The notes below the pieces were generated by a model. That model searched no databases, had not been told where the DNA came from, and saw only the letters and a program-made list of their open reading frames with translations. 64,000 nt of DNA from Parabacteroides sp. 52 (lineage in GTDB: Bacteria > Bacteroidota > Bacteroidia > Bacteroidales > Tannerellaceae): positions 624-64,623 of the forward strand of contig NZ_QVMG01000007.1 in NCBI RefSeq assembly GCF_010500925.1. The letters are read 5' to 3'. The translations under genes were made by a program, and so were the position numbers. Positions 7,188 through 16,560 of this stretch are shown here, in pieces; positions within the stretch are counted from its first letter, which is position 1, and every line of letters begins with the position of its first letter.

Positions 7188-7206
7188 CTTTCTTTTTATT
7201 GGGGTG

Positions 7207-7214
7207 CAAAGATA
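7207..7214 (-). promoter_or_regulatory. -7 box (TATCTTTG) of the nucleotidyltransferase gene
   Basis: An exact TAnnTTTG match on the minus strand. It lies inside the longest frame of the gene and therefore sets the start at 7187. The dyad at 7232-7249 covers the -33 region of this promoter. Confidence 0.6.
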
Positions 7215-7231
7215 CAAAACAAGCTCGATAT

Positions 7232-7249
7232 ATAGCTATAAATAGCCAT
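7232..7249. promoter_or_regulatory. Second copy of the 18-bp dyad, between divergent genes
   Basis: ATAGCTA-TAAA-TAGCCAT is the reverse complement form of the 5815-5832 site, differing only in one spacer base. It lies between the leftward nucleotidyltransferase and rightward HelD-like genes, 17 bp from one -7 box and 22 bp from the other, so one bound dimer could control both. Confidence 0.55.
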
Positions 7250-7271
7250 TTCATACACCATCTTGATGCAG

Positions 7272-7279
7272 TAATTTTG
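7272..7279 (+). promoter_or_regulatory. -7 box (TAATTTTG) of the HelD-like gene
   Basis: An exact match to TAnnTTTG, 45 bp upstream of the ATG at 7325. A purine-rich ribosome-binding site (AAGGAGTG, 7313-7320) follows. Confidence 0.6.
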
Positions 7280-7324
7280 CGCACCCTTTTGTGTCTTTTT
7301 TAATGTATTAACAAGGAGTGCTTT

Positions 7325-9385
7325 ATGATATTTAATAAAACAGAGAAACAGGAACGTGATTATTTACAGCAGGTTATCAATTTACTGAATAAGACCATTA
7401 ATAGTACGGATGTGTCAGTGAAAGAACATGTCGATACACTGGCAGAGTATAAGGATTACCTATGGTCAAATAAGGATATTGACCCGCACGAGATACGTTC
7501 GATGAGGGAAAGTATCTTGAACCATTTTGCATTGGGCGAAAATGTGATTGATAAACGCAAGCGATTGGGTAAGATACTGGATATTCCATACTTCGGTCGG
7601 ATTGACTTTAAGGGAAGAGAAGACGACGGGAAAGTTTTGCCTGTCTATATTGGTGTTCACTCGTTCTACGATTCGGATAGTAAGATGAGCTTTATTTATG
7701 ACTGGCGTGCGCCGATTTCGAGTATGTTTTATGATTATGAATTGGGAGAGGCTTCTTACGAATCTCCGGCAGGCGAAGTGACGGGAGATATTACACTCAA
7801 ACGGCAATACCGCATTCGTAAAGGCAGGATGGAATACATGATTGAGAGTTCACTGACTGTTCATGATGATATTCTTCAAAAGGAATTAAGTTCCAATGCG
7901 GACGATAAGATGAAGAATATCGTTGCTACCATTCAGCGGGAGCAGAACCGGATTATCCGTAATGAAGATGCCCAAACGATCATCATACAAGGAGTTGCCG
8001 GATCGGGAAAGACTTCTATTGCCCTGCATCGCATCGCTTACCTGCTTTATGCATTCAAGGGTACTATTTCATCAAAGGACATATTGATAATCTCACCCAA
8101 CAAGGTGTTTGCCGATTATATTTCTAATGTACTTCCCGAACTTGGCGAAGAAACCGTGCCTGAAACCAGTATGGAGCAAATACTTTCCGGTGTATTGGAT
8201 AACAAATATAAGTTCCAGACCTTCTTTGAACAGGTGAACGAATTACTCACAAAACCTGCTCCGGGCTTCACAGACCGCATACAGTATAAAGCATCGTTTG
8301 ATTTTATTTCCCAACTCGACCGATTTATCCTGCATATTGAGAACAACTACTTCAAAGCGGTAGATGTAAAGCTAACAAAGTATGTTACTATTCCTGCTGA
8401 ATTTATTGAGGAACAATTCAGGCGTTTTGACCGCTATCCGATGCGGCAACGTTTTGAGACGATGACTGATTATATTTTGGATATGGCACAAGTCCAATAT
8501 CATATTACAGTTACCACTGCCGAGCGAAATATGCTCAAAAAAGAAATAAGGAATATGTTTGCCGGGAACAATGATATTCAGGTCTATAAAGATTTCTTTG
8601 AATGGATTGGTAAGCCCGAGGTGTTTAAGATGCGTAAGAATCGAACACTTGAATATGCGGATTTAGCGCCATTGGCTTATATCCACATTGCATTGGACGG
8701 GAATAATGCAAAATCGCCGGTCAAACACCTTTTGATTGATGAGATGCAGGACTACTCACCTATACAGTATAAGTTGATACAAAAGCTATATCCTTGTCGA
8801 AAGACCGTTTTGGGCGATGCAAGCCAGTCGGTTAATCCTTACGGTTCATCGAATGCGAATATGATTCGGAAAGCACTCATTACGGGAGAAGTGATGAAGC
8901 TATGCAAAAGTTATCGTTCAACCTACGAGATAACCGAGTTTGCACAACAGATTCGGAAAAACGAAGTGCTGGAACCTGTCGCCCGGCATGGAGAGAAACC
9001 GCAACTTCTAAAGTTAAAAAAGGAAGAAGATGAGATTTCTGCAATTGCGAACTTGATTTCTACATTCAAAAAGTCGTCCTATAAATCACTTGGAATTGTT
9101 TGCAAGACCGAATTACAAGCAAAAGCCATAGCAGATAAGTTAAAAGCATATACGGATGATGTTTACTTCCTTTCAAATCAAAGTTCCGCTTTCGTGCAAG
9201 GCATTATTATCACATCAGCTCACATGGCAAAAGGGTTGGAGTTCGATGAAGTAATCATTCCGCAAGTGACTGATAAAAATTACCAATCGGAGATTGACCG
9301 GAGTATGCTCTATGTGGCAGTAACAAGGGCAATGCATAGGTTGACGTTGACTTATTCTGGAGAAAAAAGTGAATTTATTCGATAA
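7325..9385 (+). CDS. HelD-like UvrD/Rep superfamily ATPase
   Basis: 686 aa. Superfamily 1 helicase motifs are visible: Walker A GVAGSGKT (223-230), Walker B LLIDEMQD (about 469-476), motif III GDASQSVNP (497-505), and C-terminal motifs AHMAKGLEFDEV and MLYVAVTRAMHRL. The N-terminal 200 residues precede Walker A and include IYDWRAPISSMFYDYELG, a block typical of HelD proteins, which remove stalled RNA polymerase from DNA. The gene therefore most likely encodes a HelD-like RNA polymerase recycling factor rather than a DNA-repair helicase. Some HelD homologues protect against rifamycins. It shares a divergent promoter region with the nucleotidyltransferase gene and probably the same LuxR regulator. 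Confidence 0.8.
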   Translation: MIFNKTEKQERDYLQQVINLLNKTINSTDVSVKEHVDTLAEYKDYLWSNKDIDPHEIRSMRESILNHFALGENVIDKRKRLGKILDIPYFGRIDFKGREDDGKVLPVYIGVHSFYDSDSKMSFIYDWRAPISSMFYDYELGEASYESPAGEVTGDITLKRQYRIRKGRMEYMIESSLTVHDDILQKELSSNADDKMKNIVATIQREQNRIIRNEDAQTIIIQGVAGSGKTSIALHRIAYLLYAFKGTISSKDILIISPNKVFADYISNVLPELGEETVPETSMEQILSGVLDNKYKFQTFFEQVNELLTKPAPGFTDRIQYKASFDFISQLDRFILHIENNYFKAVDVKLTKYVTIPAEFIEEQFRRFDRYPMRQRFETMTDYILDMAQVQYHITVTTAERNMLKKEIRNMFAGNNDIQVYKDFFEWIGKPEVFKMRKNRTLEYADLAPLAYIHIALDGNNAKSPVKHLLIDEMQDYSPIQYKLIQKLYPCRKTVLGDASQSVNPYGSSNANMIRKALITGEVMKLCKSYRSTYEITEFAQQIRKNEVLEPVARHGEKPQLLKLKKEEDEISAIANLISTFKKSSYKSLGIVCKTELQAKAIADKLKAYTDDVYFLSNQSSAFVQGIIITSAHMAKGLEFDEVIIPQVTDKNYQSEIDRSMLYVAVTRAMHRLTLTYSGEKSEFIR

Positions 9386-9550
9386 TTCTCGATGCATTCT
9401 GATATATTTAAAAGAATTGCTTATCTTCGCAATAGAGTTATTTGTAACAATGGTAAACCAAAGCAGAGCAAAGAAGTTTGCTCGTTTCTATATCGTTACC
9501 CATTGTTATTCTTCCTTTCTTTAATTATCTGTTTCTCAACGGATAAAATT

Positions 9551-9613
9551 CAAGTTTTCTATTGCTTTACAGGATTTACTCCCAGCCAATATCGAAAAAT
9601 GTATCTGAAATAA
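9551..9613 (+). pseudogene. Possible C-terminal remnant of an AraC-family regulator
   Basis: One frame ends QVFYCFTGFTPSQYRKMYLK then stop. This is strikingly like the last helices of AraC-type HTH domains (pattern xxFYxCFKKxTGFTPSQYRK), with about three residues missing before TG. Upstream sequence in this frame shows no further similarity. It may be the 3' end of a gene cut by arrival of the mobile island. Short and partly decayed, so the call is tentative. Confidence 0.4.
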
Positions 9614-9673
9614 CCCGAAAAGTCCCTATTTTCACATCTCAACCAATCGGAAGTTTATATGTACAATGCCTCT

Positions 9674-9777
9674 AAATAAAAGTGCCGATAATTGTCGACA
9701 CTTGTGCTGATAATTGTCGACACTTGTGCTGACATATATCGGCAATTGTGCTGATATATGTCGGCATTTTTATTTCC
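9674..9777. repeat. Array A: four 22-bp palindromic units with inverted flanks
   Basis: Units at 9682-9703, 9704-9725, 9726-9747 and 9748-9769. Their consensus GTGCYGAYATATRTCRGC plus AATT is itself a dyad, so each unit can fold. The array is bounded by AAATAAAA on the left and TTTTATTT on the right, and is followed by CCCC. The rest of the gap 9614-9803 shows nothing else. The element belongs to the same family as 52781-52882. Confidence 0.85.
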
Positions 9778-9803
9778 CCACAAAAAAAGCGAAATCAGAG
9801 GGG

Positions 9804-11204
9804 TCACAATTTTCCGATTGCCTTCAGATAATACGTTTTATTGTATTGAAACAAAGCTTTTGCCTGGATGAAATCCGCACTGGCTTTTTGCCAGATTGTT
9901 TGTGCTTCCAAGTGATCGGCTAATGTTTCCATACCGGCTTCATACATATTCCTACTGAGTATCCTGTTTTCTTCGGCTTGTTCGAGCGAGCGGGCTGTTA
10001 ACCTTATTTCCAGTTGGGCCTCTTCCAGGGCGTTGAATGCCTGAGCTGCTTCAAGTGTCATTTTCTCCGCAGCATCGTGTTGTTGCAGTTGGGAAATATG
10101 TTCTTCCGCACGGGCGGCACGGACTTTGTTTACTCCTTTGCCCCATTCGAAAAGAGGGATGCGGAGGGAAAGCAGGGCTGAGAAGGCACCGTCTGCGACC
10201 CTCTTTTCACCGTTCAGTTTCAAACCGTTCATATAGTTATAATTGGCCTGTAGACCGAGCTGGGGAAGAAAATCACTGCGTGTAAGTTTGGTCTCTTGCT
10301 TTTTCAAGGCCGTCTGATGGGAAAGGATGTCGTATTCGGGACGATGAGTTATATCGATCGGTTCCAAAGGCATATCGGTTGTTTCAGGAAAAGAAGCAGA
10401 GACAGCTACATCCGTATCGAGGGGGAGACCGATGATATGACACAGGTTCATGCGGCTCAGCCGTATGGCATTTTCCGCCCGTTTGATTTGCAGCTCTGCC
10501 TCATTCCATTTTACCTGCACTTTCAACACGTCATTTTTTTGTTTCAAGCCGACAGCCTGTGCGTTCTCCACATTCCGGAGCAATTCGGTAATAACTTCTT
10601 TGTATTGTTGGGCCGACAGATGAAGTTCGCGTGCTTTGACACAGTTCCAATAAGCCTCATCGGTTTGCACAAGGATTTGGGCACGGGTCAGGTTTCGGTT
10701 CAAGTCCGCCATCTCTTTCCCGAGAGTAGACATGCGGTAGGCGGCACGGATCTTCCCGCCCGCATAAAGAGGCTGTTCCAGCTGAACGCCACCCAGGAAG
10801 GTATTACTCAGGCTGAACTCCAATGGCATATCCGGCATATAACTATATGCTTTAAAGACAGGGGCACTTTCGGTACCCGGAACAATGTTGGGGACAAGGT
10901 TACCGGAAGCATCCGGAACAAAGGTGGGCAAATAACCACCGGGAATCGTCTCCCGCATCTTTTGGGTGGTATAGAGATAGGTACCGTTAGCCGAAAATTT
11001 CGGGAAGAAATGAGCCCGGTAGGTGTTTACCTCATAATTTGCTTTCTCGAATGTTTTACCGGCAATGGCTGCCTGTTTATTGTTTTCCAGCGCCATTTCA
11101 CGGCATTGCTGCAAGGAAAATAGGTGTTGTGCTTCCATCAGACAGGGAAGCAGGCAACAGAACAGGAGACTATTGATTCTTGTTTTCATCATCAGGTGTT
11201 TCAT
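9804..11204 (-). CDS. TolC-family outer-membrane efflux protein
   Basis: 466 aa outer-membrane channel of a tripartite pump. An N-terminal signal peptide (MKTRINSLLFCCLLPCLMEA) is followed by LFSLQQCREMALENNKQ, the usual opening of OEP domains. Two homologous halves of long helices follow (for example EELRENAQA-like segments near residues 190-270 and 380-460). It is the last gene of the leftward adaptor-pump-channel operon and overlaps the pump gene by 35 bp. Possible starts are 11204, 11192 and 11189; the signal peptide begins at the last of these, so the true start may be slightly internal. Confidence 0.9.
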   Translation of the reverse strand: MKHLMMKTRINSLLFCCLLPCLMEAQHLFSLQQCREMALENNKQAAIAGKTFEKANYEVNTYRAHFFPKFSANGTYLYTTQKMRETIPGGYLPTFVPDASGNLVPNIVPGTESAPVFKAYSYMPDMPLEFSLSNTFLGGVQLEQPLYAGGKIRAAYRMSTLGKEMADLNRNLTRAQILVQTDEAYWNCVKARELHLSAQQYKEVITELLRNVENAQAVGLKQKNDVLKVQVKWNEAELQIKRAENAIRLSRMNLCHIIGLPLDTDVAVSASFPETTDMPLEPIDITHRPEYDILSHQTALKKQETKLTRSDFLPQLGLQANYNYMNGLKLNGEKRVADGAFSALLSLRIPLFEWGKGVNKVRAARAEEHISQLQQHDAAEKMTLEAAQAFNALEEAQLEIRLTARSLEQAEENRILSRNMYEAGMETLADHLEAQTIWQKASADFIQAKALFQYNKTYYLKAIGKL

Positions 11205-14200
11205 TTACAGGTTTTACTTTCTCCGGTTGGACGGAGATACGAAAGAAGACAGCATACAAGACAGGAATAAACAAAAGGGTGATCAGTGTACCGACCAGCA
11301 ATCCTCCCATGATGGTAACCGCCAGTGAGCCGAACATATCATCCGACAATAGAGGAATCATCCCCAGGATAGTGGTAAGCGAGGCCATCATCACCGGGCG
11401 GAAACGACTGGAGGAACTATCTAACAGCGCCTTTACAGGCTCTATTCCTTCGGAAAGCTGGAGATTGATTTCATCCATCAATACAATACCATTTTTTACC
11501 ATCATACCAATCAGCCCCAATACACCGACAATAGCCACAAATCCAAAAGATTTACCGGACAAAAGAACGCCAAAAACCACACCGACACAAATCAACGGTA
11601 TACAGCAGAATATAATTATCGGTTTCTTATAGTCCTTGAATAACATGATTAATATCGCAATCATCAAAATAATGGCCAAAGGAAAGTTCTTGAACAAATA
11701 GTTTGTCGCCTGACTGCTTGCTTTATGTTCTCCTTCCCACTGAAGCGAATAACCGGCAGGAAGCGGCAAGGCTTCAATCTGTTCTTTTACACTTTGTCGG
11801 GCTTGTTCGGCTCCGACACCAAAAGCCGGATTACATTGGGCACGCATGGCACGCTGTCCATTGTACCGAACCACAACAGGGTCTTCCCATTTCAGTTTTA
11901 TCCCTCGGGTTGCCTGGCTGAGAGGTACCGTTCGCAATATACCGGCCAACACATCTTCTTCGGACACACTTCCGGTTATCAGCCCTTCCAATGTCCTTTT
12001 GTCCAGTTGTTGCAAAGGAGGAATCATACTGAAGACGGGGGTATTTTCTAAGGATTCTACCGGTTCACCCTGGGCATTGACACATTTGAGATAGATGGTC
12101 TGTGGATGGTGTCCTTCAAAAAATACACCGGTAGGAATTCCTCCGGTAGAGGAAAGAACGGATATTCCGACATCCGAGCGGGTAAGTCCTAAGTTACGGG
12201 CAATAGGTTGGGCGTAATCAATCATCAGGCTAGGTGTTTCGGGCTCCCAATCATTGCGAACCAACATGATATCTTCACTCCTTTTCATAATCTCTTCCGC
12301 CTGTGCCGTCAGTTGTTTCAGGACAGTGGGGTCCGGTCCGTTGAATTGCACCTCCACCGGATATTTTTTATACATCAGATTATACCGCTTAAGCCGTACA
12401 TAGGCTTCGGGGTACTGCCGGGACAGATAGTTCTGTATCTCTTGCATGGAAGAGACCAAGGCCTTGGAAGAGACATAGTCAATGATTAACTCCCCATAAG
12501 AAAGAGAGGGATCGGCAATACTGCGTACCAGATTATAGCGACTGGGAGTACCTCCGATAGAGGTGGTAACATGTGTCACGTCTTCCCGATTCAACAGATA
12601 CTCTTCTATTTCAGTCAGGTCGGCTTTCACTTGTGTGCTGTTAGCCCCTTCCGGTAGTTTGTATTCCATATAAAGCTGGTCGTAATCCATATCGGGGAAA
12701 AATTCCTGTGGCAGAAAACGATAACAGAAACCACTTAATGCAACAAATAATACTGCAAGGCCGATGGTGAGTGTTTTATGACTTAAAGTCCATCGCAATA
12801 CGCCGCGCAATGCCTGGTAATATTTACTTCCATACGGATCGATACTTTCTCCTGCCGGAGAAGATGTCAACATCTGGTCGGCCTGGATAGGCACCTGCGT
12901 AAGCGCCAGTATCCAACTCAACAATAAAGACACTGCCAGAACGATAAATAAATCGCGTACATACACCCCGGCAGTATCAGGAGAAAGAAAGATCGGAAAA
13001 AAGGCCAGGATGGCAATAACTGTCGCTCCCAGAAGAGGAATAGCCGTTTTCCGCCCGATAGCTGTCAGGGCTTCCTTTCGGTTTATTCCGCGCTTGAGGT
13101 CGACCAGTATACCATCCACAATCACAATGGCATTGTCTACCAACATACCCATTGCCAGGATGAAGGCTGCCAGGGAAACCCTTTGTAGGGTTCCGTCCGC
13201 CATATTGAGAATCAGAAAAGATCCCATCACAATCACCACCAGGCTGATACCTATAATAAGCCCGCTTTTGAATCCCATGGTGAAGATCAGAACAACGATC
13301 ACGATAATAACTGATTCAATCAGGTTGACCAGGAAAGTGTTCAAGGCCTTGTTTACCCGCTCCGGTTGATAAAAGACTTTGTGGAATTCAATACCGGCAG
13401 GAATACGTGTTCCTTTCAATTCGTCTATTTTAGCCTCCACTATTTTGCCTAACTTCGTGATATCCGTTCCGCTTTGTGCTGCGATGGAAAGCCCGAAGGC
13501 TTGTTTTCCATCGTAACGCATTTCATTTCGGGTTGGATTTTCATAGTCGCGGGATATATGTGCTATATCTTTCAAACGCAAAAGATCGTCTTCATGGCCT
13601 TGCAATAACAGGTTTTCTATATCTTCTACTGTTTTGTATTTATCGTTGACCGAGATACGGATACGTTGAAGGCCACTTTCATAATATCCGGAATAAATAG
13701 TTTGGTTTTGTTTGTTAAGTGTAGAGAGTACTTCTGCCGGATGCACACCCAGGCTGGCCATTCGGTCTTGGTATAGTTCGATATGGATACATTCGCTGCG
13801 CCGACCGAATATCTCGACCTGGGAGATACCTTTTATATGCTGAATCTCCCGTTTGACCATTTCCATATAATCCCCGGTTTCCCGATCGGAAAACCCATCC
13901 GTAGTCACAGCATAAAACATACCGTAAACATCTCCGAAATTATCTATTACCTGTGATGTCCCGGCACCTTCGGGCAATTTATTTTGCACATCATTGATTT
14001 TTCGGCGCAGGATATCCCAATGTTGTTCTATGTCCTCATCCGGGACCGTCGTGACAAGTTCTACGGTTATCATGGATACATCGTTCATCGAACGGCTTTG
14101 TACGTTATCCACATTATTCATCGAACGTATACTCTTTTCGAGTAAATCGGTCACCTCCAATTCAACCTGATGAGCCGAGCCTCCCGGGTAGGTAGTGACC

Positions 14201-14343
14201 ACCATAGCCTGCTTCACCTTGATCTCCGGGTCTTCCAATTTACTCATATCATAGAAAGAGAGGATACCTCCGACAACCAATACGACAAGAAGAAAGTAGA
14301 TCAACTTTCGGTTGTTTAATGCCCATTTACTTATGTCTATCAT
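11170..14343 (-). CDS. RND-family efflux transporter permease (AcrB-like)
   Basis: 1057 aa, full length for an inner-membrane RND pump. It shows one N-terminal transmembrane helix (residues about 14-30), a large periplasmic loop, a block of helices (about 340-500), a second periplasmic loop, and a final helix block (about 880-1035). The proton-relay region reads GMLVDNAIVIVDG; the first Asp is kept while the second position of the AcrB pair is Asn, as in many Bacteroidetes homologues. It uses proton influx to drive drugs or other amphiphiles out through the channel. The gene overlaps the adaptor gene by 4 bp and the TolC gene by 35 bp. Substrate unknown. Confidence 0.93.
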   Translation of the reverse strand: MIDISKWALNNRKLIYFLLVVLVVGGILSFYDMSKLEDPEIKVKQAMVVTTYPGGSAHQVELEVTDLLEKSIRSMNNVDNVQSRSMNDVSMITVELVTTVPDEDIEQHWDILRRKINDVQNKLPEGAGTSQVIDNFGDVYGMFYAVTTDGFSDRETGDYMEMVKREIQHIKGISQVEIFGRRSECIHIELYQDRMASLGVHPAEVLSTLNKQNQTIYSGYYESGLQRIRISVNDKYKTVEDIENLLLQGHEDDLLRLKDIAHISRDYENPTRNEMRYDGKQAFGLSIAAQSGTDITKLGKIVEAKIDELKGTRIPAGIEFHKVFYQPERVNKALNTFLVNLIESVIIVIVVLIFTMGFKSGLIIGISLVVIVMGSFLILNMADGTLQRVSLAAFILAMGMLVDNAIVIVDGILVDLKRGINRKEALTAIGRKTAIPLLGATVIAILAFFPIFLSPDTAGVYVRDLFIVLAVSLLLSWILALTQVPIQADQMLTSSPAGESIDPYGSKYYQALRGVLRWTLSHKTLTIGLAVLFVALSGFCYRFLPQEFFPDMDYDQLYMEYKLPEGANSTQVKADLTEIEEYLLNREDVTHVTTSIGGTPSRYNLVRSIADPSLSYGELIIDYVSSKALVSSMQEIQNYLSRQYPEAYVRLKRYNLMYKKYPVEVQFNGPDPTVLKQLTAQAEEIMKRSEDIMLVRNDWEPETPSLMIDYAQPIARNLGLTRSDVGISVLSSTGGIPTGVFFEGHHPQTIYLKCVNAQGEPVESLENTPVFSMIPPLQQLDKRTLEGLITGSVSEEDVLAGILRTVPLSQATRGIKLKWEDPVVVRYNGQRAMRAQCNPAFGVGAEQARQSVKEQIEALPLPAGYSLQWEGEHKASSQATNYLFKNFPLAIILMIAILIMLFKDYKKPIIIFCCIPLICVGVVFGVLLSGKSFGFVAIVGVLGLIGMMVKNGIVLMDEINLQLSEGIEPVKALLDSSSSRFRPVMMASLTTILGMIPLLSDDMFGSLAVTIMGGLLVGTLITLLFIPVLYAVFFRISVQPEKVKPVNETPDDENKNQ

Positions 14344-15407
14344 AACAAGCCTCCTGCGTTAGTAGGTGATACGGACGGTAACAATTCAACAACCTGCCCC
14401 TCTTCGAGGGAGTGTACCCCGGCAGTCACCACAATCTCGTCCGGCTGGAGCCCGTCGGAGATAACCATGGTTCCGTCCGTTTTTACTTCCATCGGTTTGA
14501 CAAAACGAACGGATACGGTTTTATATTCCGGGTTGTATATCCAAACAGCGGAATTTCCATTGTTACTAAAGACAGCCGTAAGGGGTATCTGCGTCAGCAT
14601 AGATTCATTCTCCCGGTAATGCAAGGTCACCGTGGCGCTCATACCCGGAGTCGGAAAAGCTTGTTCCGGTAATTGTCTTAATCGCAATCGCATGGTGTAT
14701 AGTTGGTTCATATTGGCTTTGGGGGTGATGCCAATCAGTTCCAGCGGGAAGATCACATCCGGATAGATATCGACTGAACAGGAATAGGAATCGAATGCAT
14801 GACGTCGGATGTATTCGGAGGATGGAATATTGATTTCAACTTCCGGCGACCCTGTATTGATCATCGAGATAACAGAGAAACCTGCACTGACGGTCTCGTT
14901 GGCTTCGAAATAGCGCTTCTGCACATATCCGTCATAAGGTGCATATAAACGGGTGTCTTTCAAAGCATTCTGGTGCGCATTGTATTTAGCCGTTATCTGC
15001 TGAAGTCCGTAAAGAGCCTTGTCATAATCGTTGGGAGTCACACTCTGTTGCTTGTAAAGGATAGAGATACGCTCTGCCTCGCTCTTTATCTGATTATATT
15101 CTGCCTCGGTAGCTGCTAGTTGTATCTCATAATCGCGCGGATCTATTTCTGCCAGAAGTTGTCCTTTACGTACGTAAGTTCCTGCATCCACCGGTACCCG
15201 CAGAAGGGTACCACTCACCCGGAAAGCCAGATTGACATCCGCTGCCGCTTTTATCTTGCCGGGAAATGTGACGACAAGCTCCTGCCCGTACCTGCGAACG
15301 GTATCTGTTTTTACTGTACTGATCGTTTCTTTCGCTGTTTTACCTGACGAACAGGAAGAGAGAATAAACAGAGTTATTCCCATTAACCCAATCCATTTTT
15401 TTTTCAT
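14340..15407 (-). CDS. RND efflux periplasmic adaptor lipoprotein
   Basis: 355 aa from the ATG at 15407. The signal MKKKWIGLMGITLFILSSC gives a lipobox with Cys19, so it is anchored as a lipoprotein; longer frames place this inside the protein and upstream of the -7 box. A membrane-fusion fold follows: a lipoyl-like half DVNLAFRVSGTLLRVPVDAG, TYVRKGQLLAEIDPRDYEIQ, an alpha-hairpin, then the second lipoyl half LYAPYDGYVQKRYFEANETV, and a beta-barrel to the C-terminus. It bridges the inner-membrane pump and the TolC channel. It is the first gene of the operon, divergent from an AraC regulator. Confidence 0.9.
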   Translation of the reverse strand: MKKKWIGLMGITLFILSSCSSGKTAKETISTVKTDTVRRYGQELVVTFPGKIKAAADVNLAFRVSGTLLRVPVDAGTYVRKGQLLAEIDPRDYEIQLAATEAEYNQIKSEAERISILYKQQSVTPNDYDKALYGLQQITAKYNAHQNALKDTRLYAPYDGYVQKRYFEANETVSAGFSVISMINTGSPEVEINIPSSEYIRRHAFDSYSCSVDIYPDVIFPLELIGITPKANMNQLYTMRLRLRQLPEQAFPTPGMSATVTLHYRENESMLTQIPLTAVFSNNGNSAVWIYNPEYKTVSVRFVKPMEVKTDGTMVISDGLQPDEIVVTAGVHSLEEGQVVELLPSVSPTNAGGLL

Positions 15408-15440
15408 TTTGCCTACTTTAAAAGTAAATACCTCAGGCTG

Positions 15441-15448
15441 CAAAAGTA
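15441..15448 (-). promoter_or_regulatory. -7 box (TACTTTTG) of the efflux operon
   Basis: An exact TAnnTTTG match on the minus strand, 33 bp upstream of the adaptor start. It faces the AraC-gene promoter across about 100 bp. Confidence 0.6.
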
Positions 15449-15547
15449 GAAAGAATGAAAGAGGAGATGCAGTCCTCTTTGTAGGATAAAATGTTTCAAT
15501 TAGGAACAATACACGTTTTTTACGCTGCAAAACAAAGAAATAATGTT

Positions 15548-15555
15548 TATTTTTG
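15548..15555 (+). promoter_or_regulatory. -7 box (TATTTTTG) of the divergent AraC gene
   Basis: An exact match to TAnnTTTG, 19 bp upstream of the ATG at 15575. It supports that start over the longer frame from 15491. Confidence 0.55.
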
Positions 15556-15574
15556 GATTTACATTTTAGACAGA

Positions 15575-16453
15575 ATGGTAAAACAAACAAAAACAACAGC
15601 CATTGAATCGATCTCTTTTGAAGAAGAGAGCAAATTGTTCGACAGCTTCATGATTGAAGGAGGAGAAATGGATATTTTAGGTCTGGGATCAATTCCCAAA
15701 CTAATCAATGCTGCCGCCCTAAACATCATCCTGCAAGGTGAAGCGGAAATAGCGTTGGACGGGAGAAGTTATCGTATCGGGAAAGGCAACCTGTCCGTGA
15801 TCTTTCCACATACCGTAGTGCAGGTTTTTCGAAAAAGTGAGGACTTCCAAGGTTTTACCCTGGGAGGGGCTACGCGTTTTTTACATAATATAAACATCCC
15901 CTCTTCCACCTCTTATTACCTATATATAAAAGAGAACCCCTGTATTTCGCTGAATGAGGAAGAACAAAACACCCTTCTCTCCCTCTGTGATATGTTGAAA
16001 GAAAAAAGCGCACGTGAGAAACATCTGTTCAGACAAGAAATATCGGAGCAATTGTTATCGGTGCTCTGTTATGAGATCATAGAGATTTACCAAAAAAATA
16101 AACCGATAGCACGGCAACACTATTCGCGGAAAAACAGACTCTTTTTTAAATTCCAGCAATTGCTTGCCACACATTACCAAACACACCGGGATGTGGAATA
16201 TTACGCAGATAACCTATGCATTACCCCACGTTATCTTTCTGCCGTCACCAAAGAAATAGCAGGCTTGACGGCGGCCGAAGCAATTATACGGGTGGTTATA
16301 TTGAATGCCCGTTTATTACTCACCTCAACCAATCTGACGATTCAGCAGGTCTCGGACAAACTGAATTTTCCTAACCCTTCGTTTTTCAGTCAATACTTCA
16401 AGAAGAATGTGGGAATGCCCCCCAAAGAGTATCGGGATCAATACAAGTCATAG
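15575..16453 (+). CDS. AraC-family transcriptional regulator
   Basis: 292 aa from the ATG at 15575. The N-terminal half contains a cupin-like segment (ILQGEAEIALDGRSYRIGKG, then NLSVIFPHTVVQVF) for ligand sensing. The C-terminal 100 residues form the double HTH: EYYADNLCITPRYLSAVTKE and VSDKLNFPNPSFFSQYFKKN, ending VGMPPKEYRDQYKS. It is divergent from the efflux operon with promoters about 100 bp apart, so it is the probable local regulator of that pump; inducer unknown. Confidence 0.88.
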   Translation: MVKQTKTTAIESISFEEESKLFDSFMIEGGEMDILGLGSIPKLINAAALNIILQGEAEIALDGRSYRIGKGNLSVIFPHTVVQVFRKSEDFQGFTLGGATRFLHNINIPSSTSYYLYIKENPCISLNEEEQNTLLSLCDMLKEKSAREKHLFRQEISEQLLSVLCYEIIEIYQKNKPIARQHYSRKNRLFFKFQQLLATHYQTHRDVEYYADNLCITPRYLSAVTKEIAGLTAAEAIIRVVILNARLLLTSTNLTIQQVSDKLNFPNPSFFSQYFKKNVGMPPKEYRDQYKS

Positions 16454-16560
16454 ACAAAGCTTTTACGCCATATCCCCCGACAGGATTAGAGAACAGGAGG
16501 CTTTCTGCCGTATTGTCATATTTTTTGTCAGGTCTGAATTTGTTACCCGGCAAAACAACT

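Noticed and set aside
10296-11123. A 275-codon plus-strand frame opposite the TolC gene
   Set aside because: Antisense to a clear TolC-family gene with signal peptide; no motif of its own.
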